Source: Paenibacillus radicis (ex Xue et al. 2023) (lineage in GTDB: Bacteria > Bacillota > Bacilli > Paenibacillales > NBRC-103111). Taken from it: a stretch of 64,000 nt of DNA. Shown one piece after another: positions 64,000 through 64,000 of the stretch. The stretch covers positions 372,001 to 436,000 of the forward strand of contig NZ_JANQBD010000001.1 in assembly GCF_024722015.1 (NCBI RefSeq). The letters are read 5' to 3'. Numbering within the stretch: the stretch's first letter is position 1; the number at the start of each line of letters is the position of its first letter. Below the pieces are notes generated by a model. That model was not told where the DNA came from, searched no databases, and saw only the letters and a program-made list of their open reading frames with translations. A program made the position numbers and the translations under genes.

Positions 64000-64000
64000 T

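Overview
The window looks like chromosomal DNA of a Gram-positive, endospore-forming member of the Bacillales, most likely Paenibacillus or a close relative. This is inferred from gene content, not from any database search. The clues are GerQ, an S-layer-homology (SLH) protein, two YesM/YesN-type two-component systems beside ABC importers that lack their own ATPase, a YutM/YutJ/YuzB/YutI neighbourhood, haem A/haem O synthesis genes, lipoboxes of the LAGC/LAAC type, strong AGGAGG ribosome sites and frequent TTG/GTG starts. I see no rRNA, tRNA, CRISPR array or intact insertion sequence.

Layout. 0-1 kb: an A+T-rich end with a DUF402 gene. 1-5.7 kb: Fe-S and quinone cluster (IscA-type protein, MqnE of the futalosine menaquinone route with a 33-codon leader ORF, NADH dehydrogenase-like protein, YuzB, NifU-like protein, SDR). 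5.8-14.9 kb: mixed housekeeping genes (HEPN protein, CtaA, thioredoxin, SPFH protein with a small ribbon-helix-helix protein, stalk-domain lipoprotein, DUF2515, MarR with a divergent SnoaL-like gene, YdjO, HAD phosphatase). 15-21.7 kb: the first sugar ABC importer with YesM/YesN. 22-28.1 kb: small export protein, a repeat-rich gap, flippase, DUF456, HAD, AsnB. 28.1-29.2 kb: a gene-free kilobase full of palindromes. 29-34 kb: class B penicillin-binding protein, HAD, CvpA-transglutaminase fusion and two small membrane proteins. 34-40.5 kb: MFS, SLH protein with two in-frame starts, pirin, Toprim, SCO and CtaB.

40.9-51.4 kb is the metabolic centrepiece: urease ureABCFGD runs leftward and the urea ABC importer urtABCDE runs rightward from a shared 0.48 kb control region. 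That region has a strong promoter for each side and a GlnR/TnrA-type nitrogen-control site over the urt -35 box. Urea is imported, hydrolysed to ammonia and CO2, and both arms are probably switched by nitrogen status. No ureE is present, but UreG has a His-rich N-terminus.

51.5-64 kb: aldo/keto reductase, a second YesM/YesN plus sugar ABC importer, GerQ, a quinone-reductase-like protein, a D-2-hydroxyacid dehydrogenase, an enolase-superfamily dehydratase-like protein with an altered active site, and the 3' end of a DapA-family gene (probable sugar-acid catabolism).

The most unusual signal is a dispersed element seen at five gene starts: a short hairpin 17-23 nt ahead of the start codon and, at four of them, immediately before a CTTAGGAGG or CTAAGGAG ribosome site. 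The stem sequence changes between copies while pairing is kept. Several other palindromic or tandem repeats lie in the gene-free stretches.
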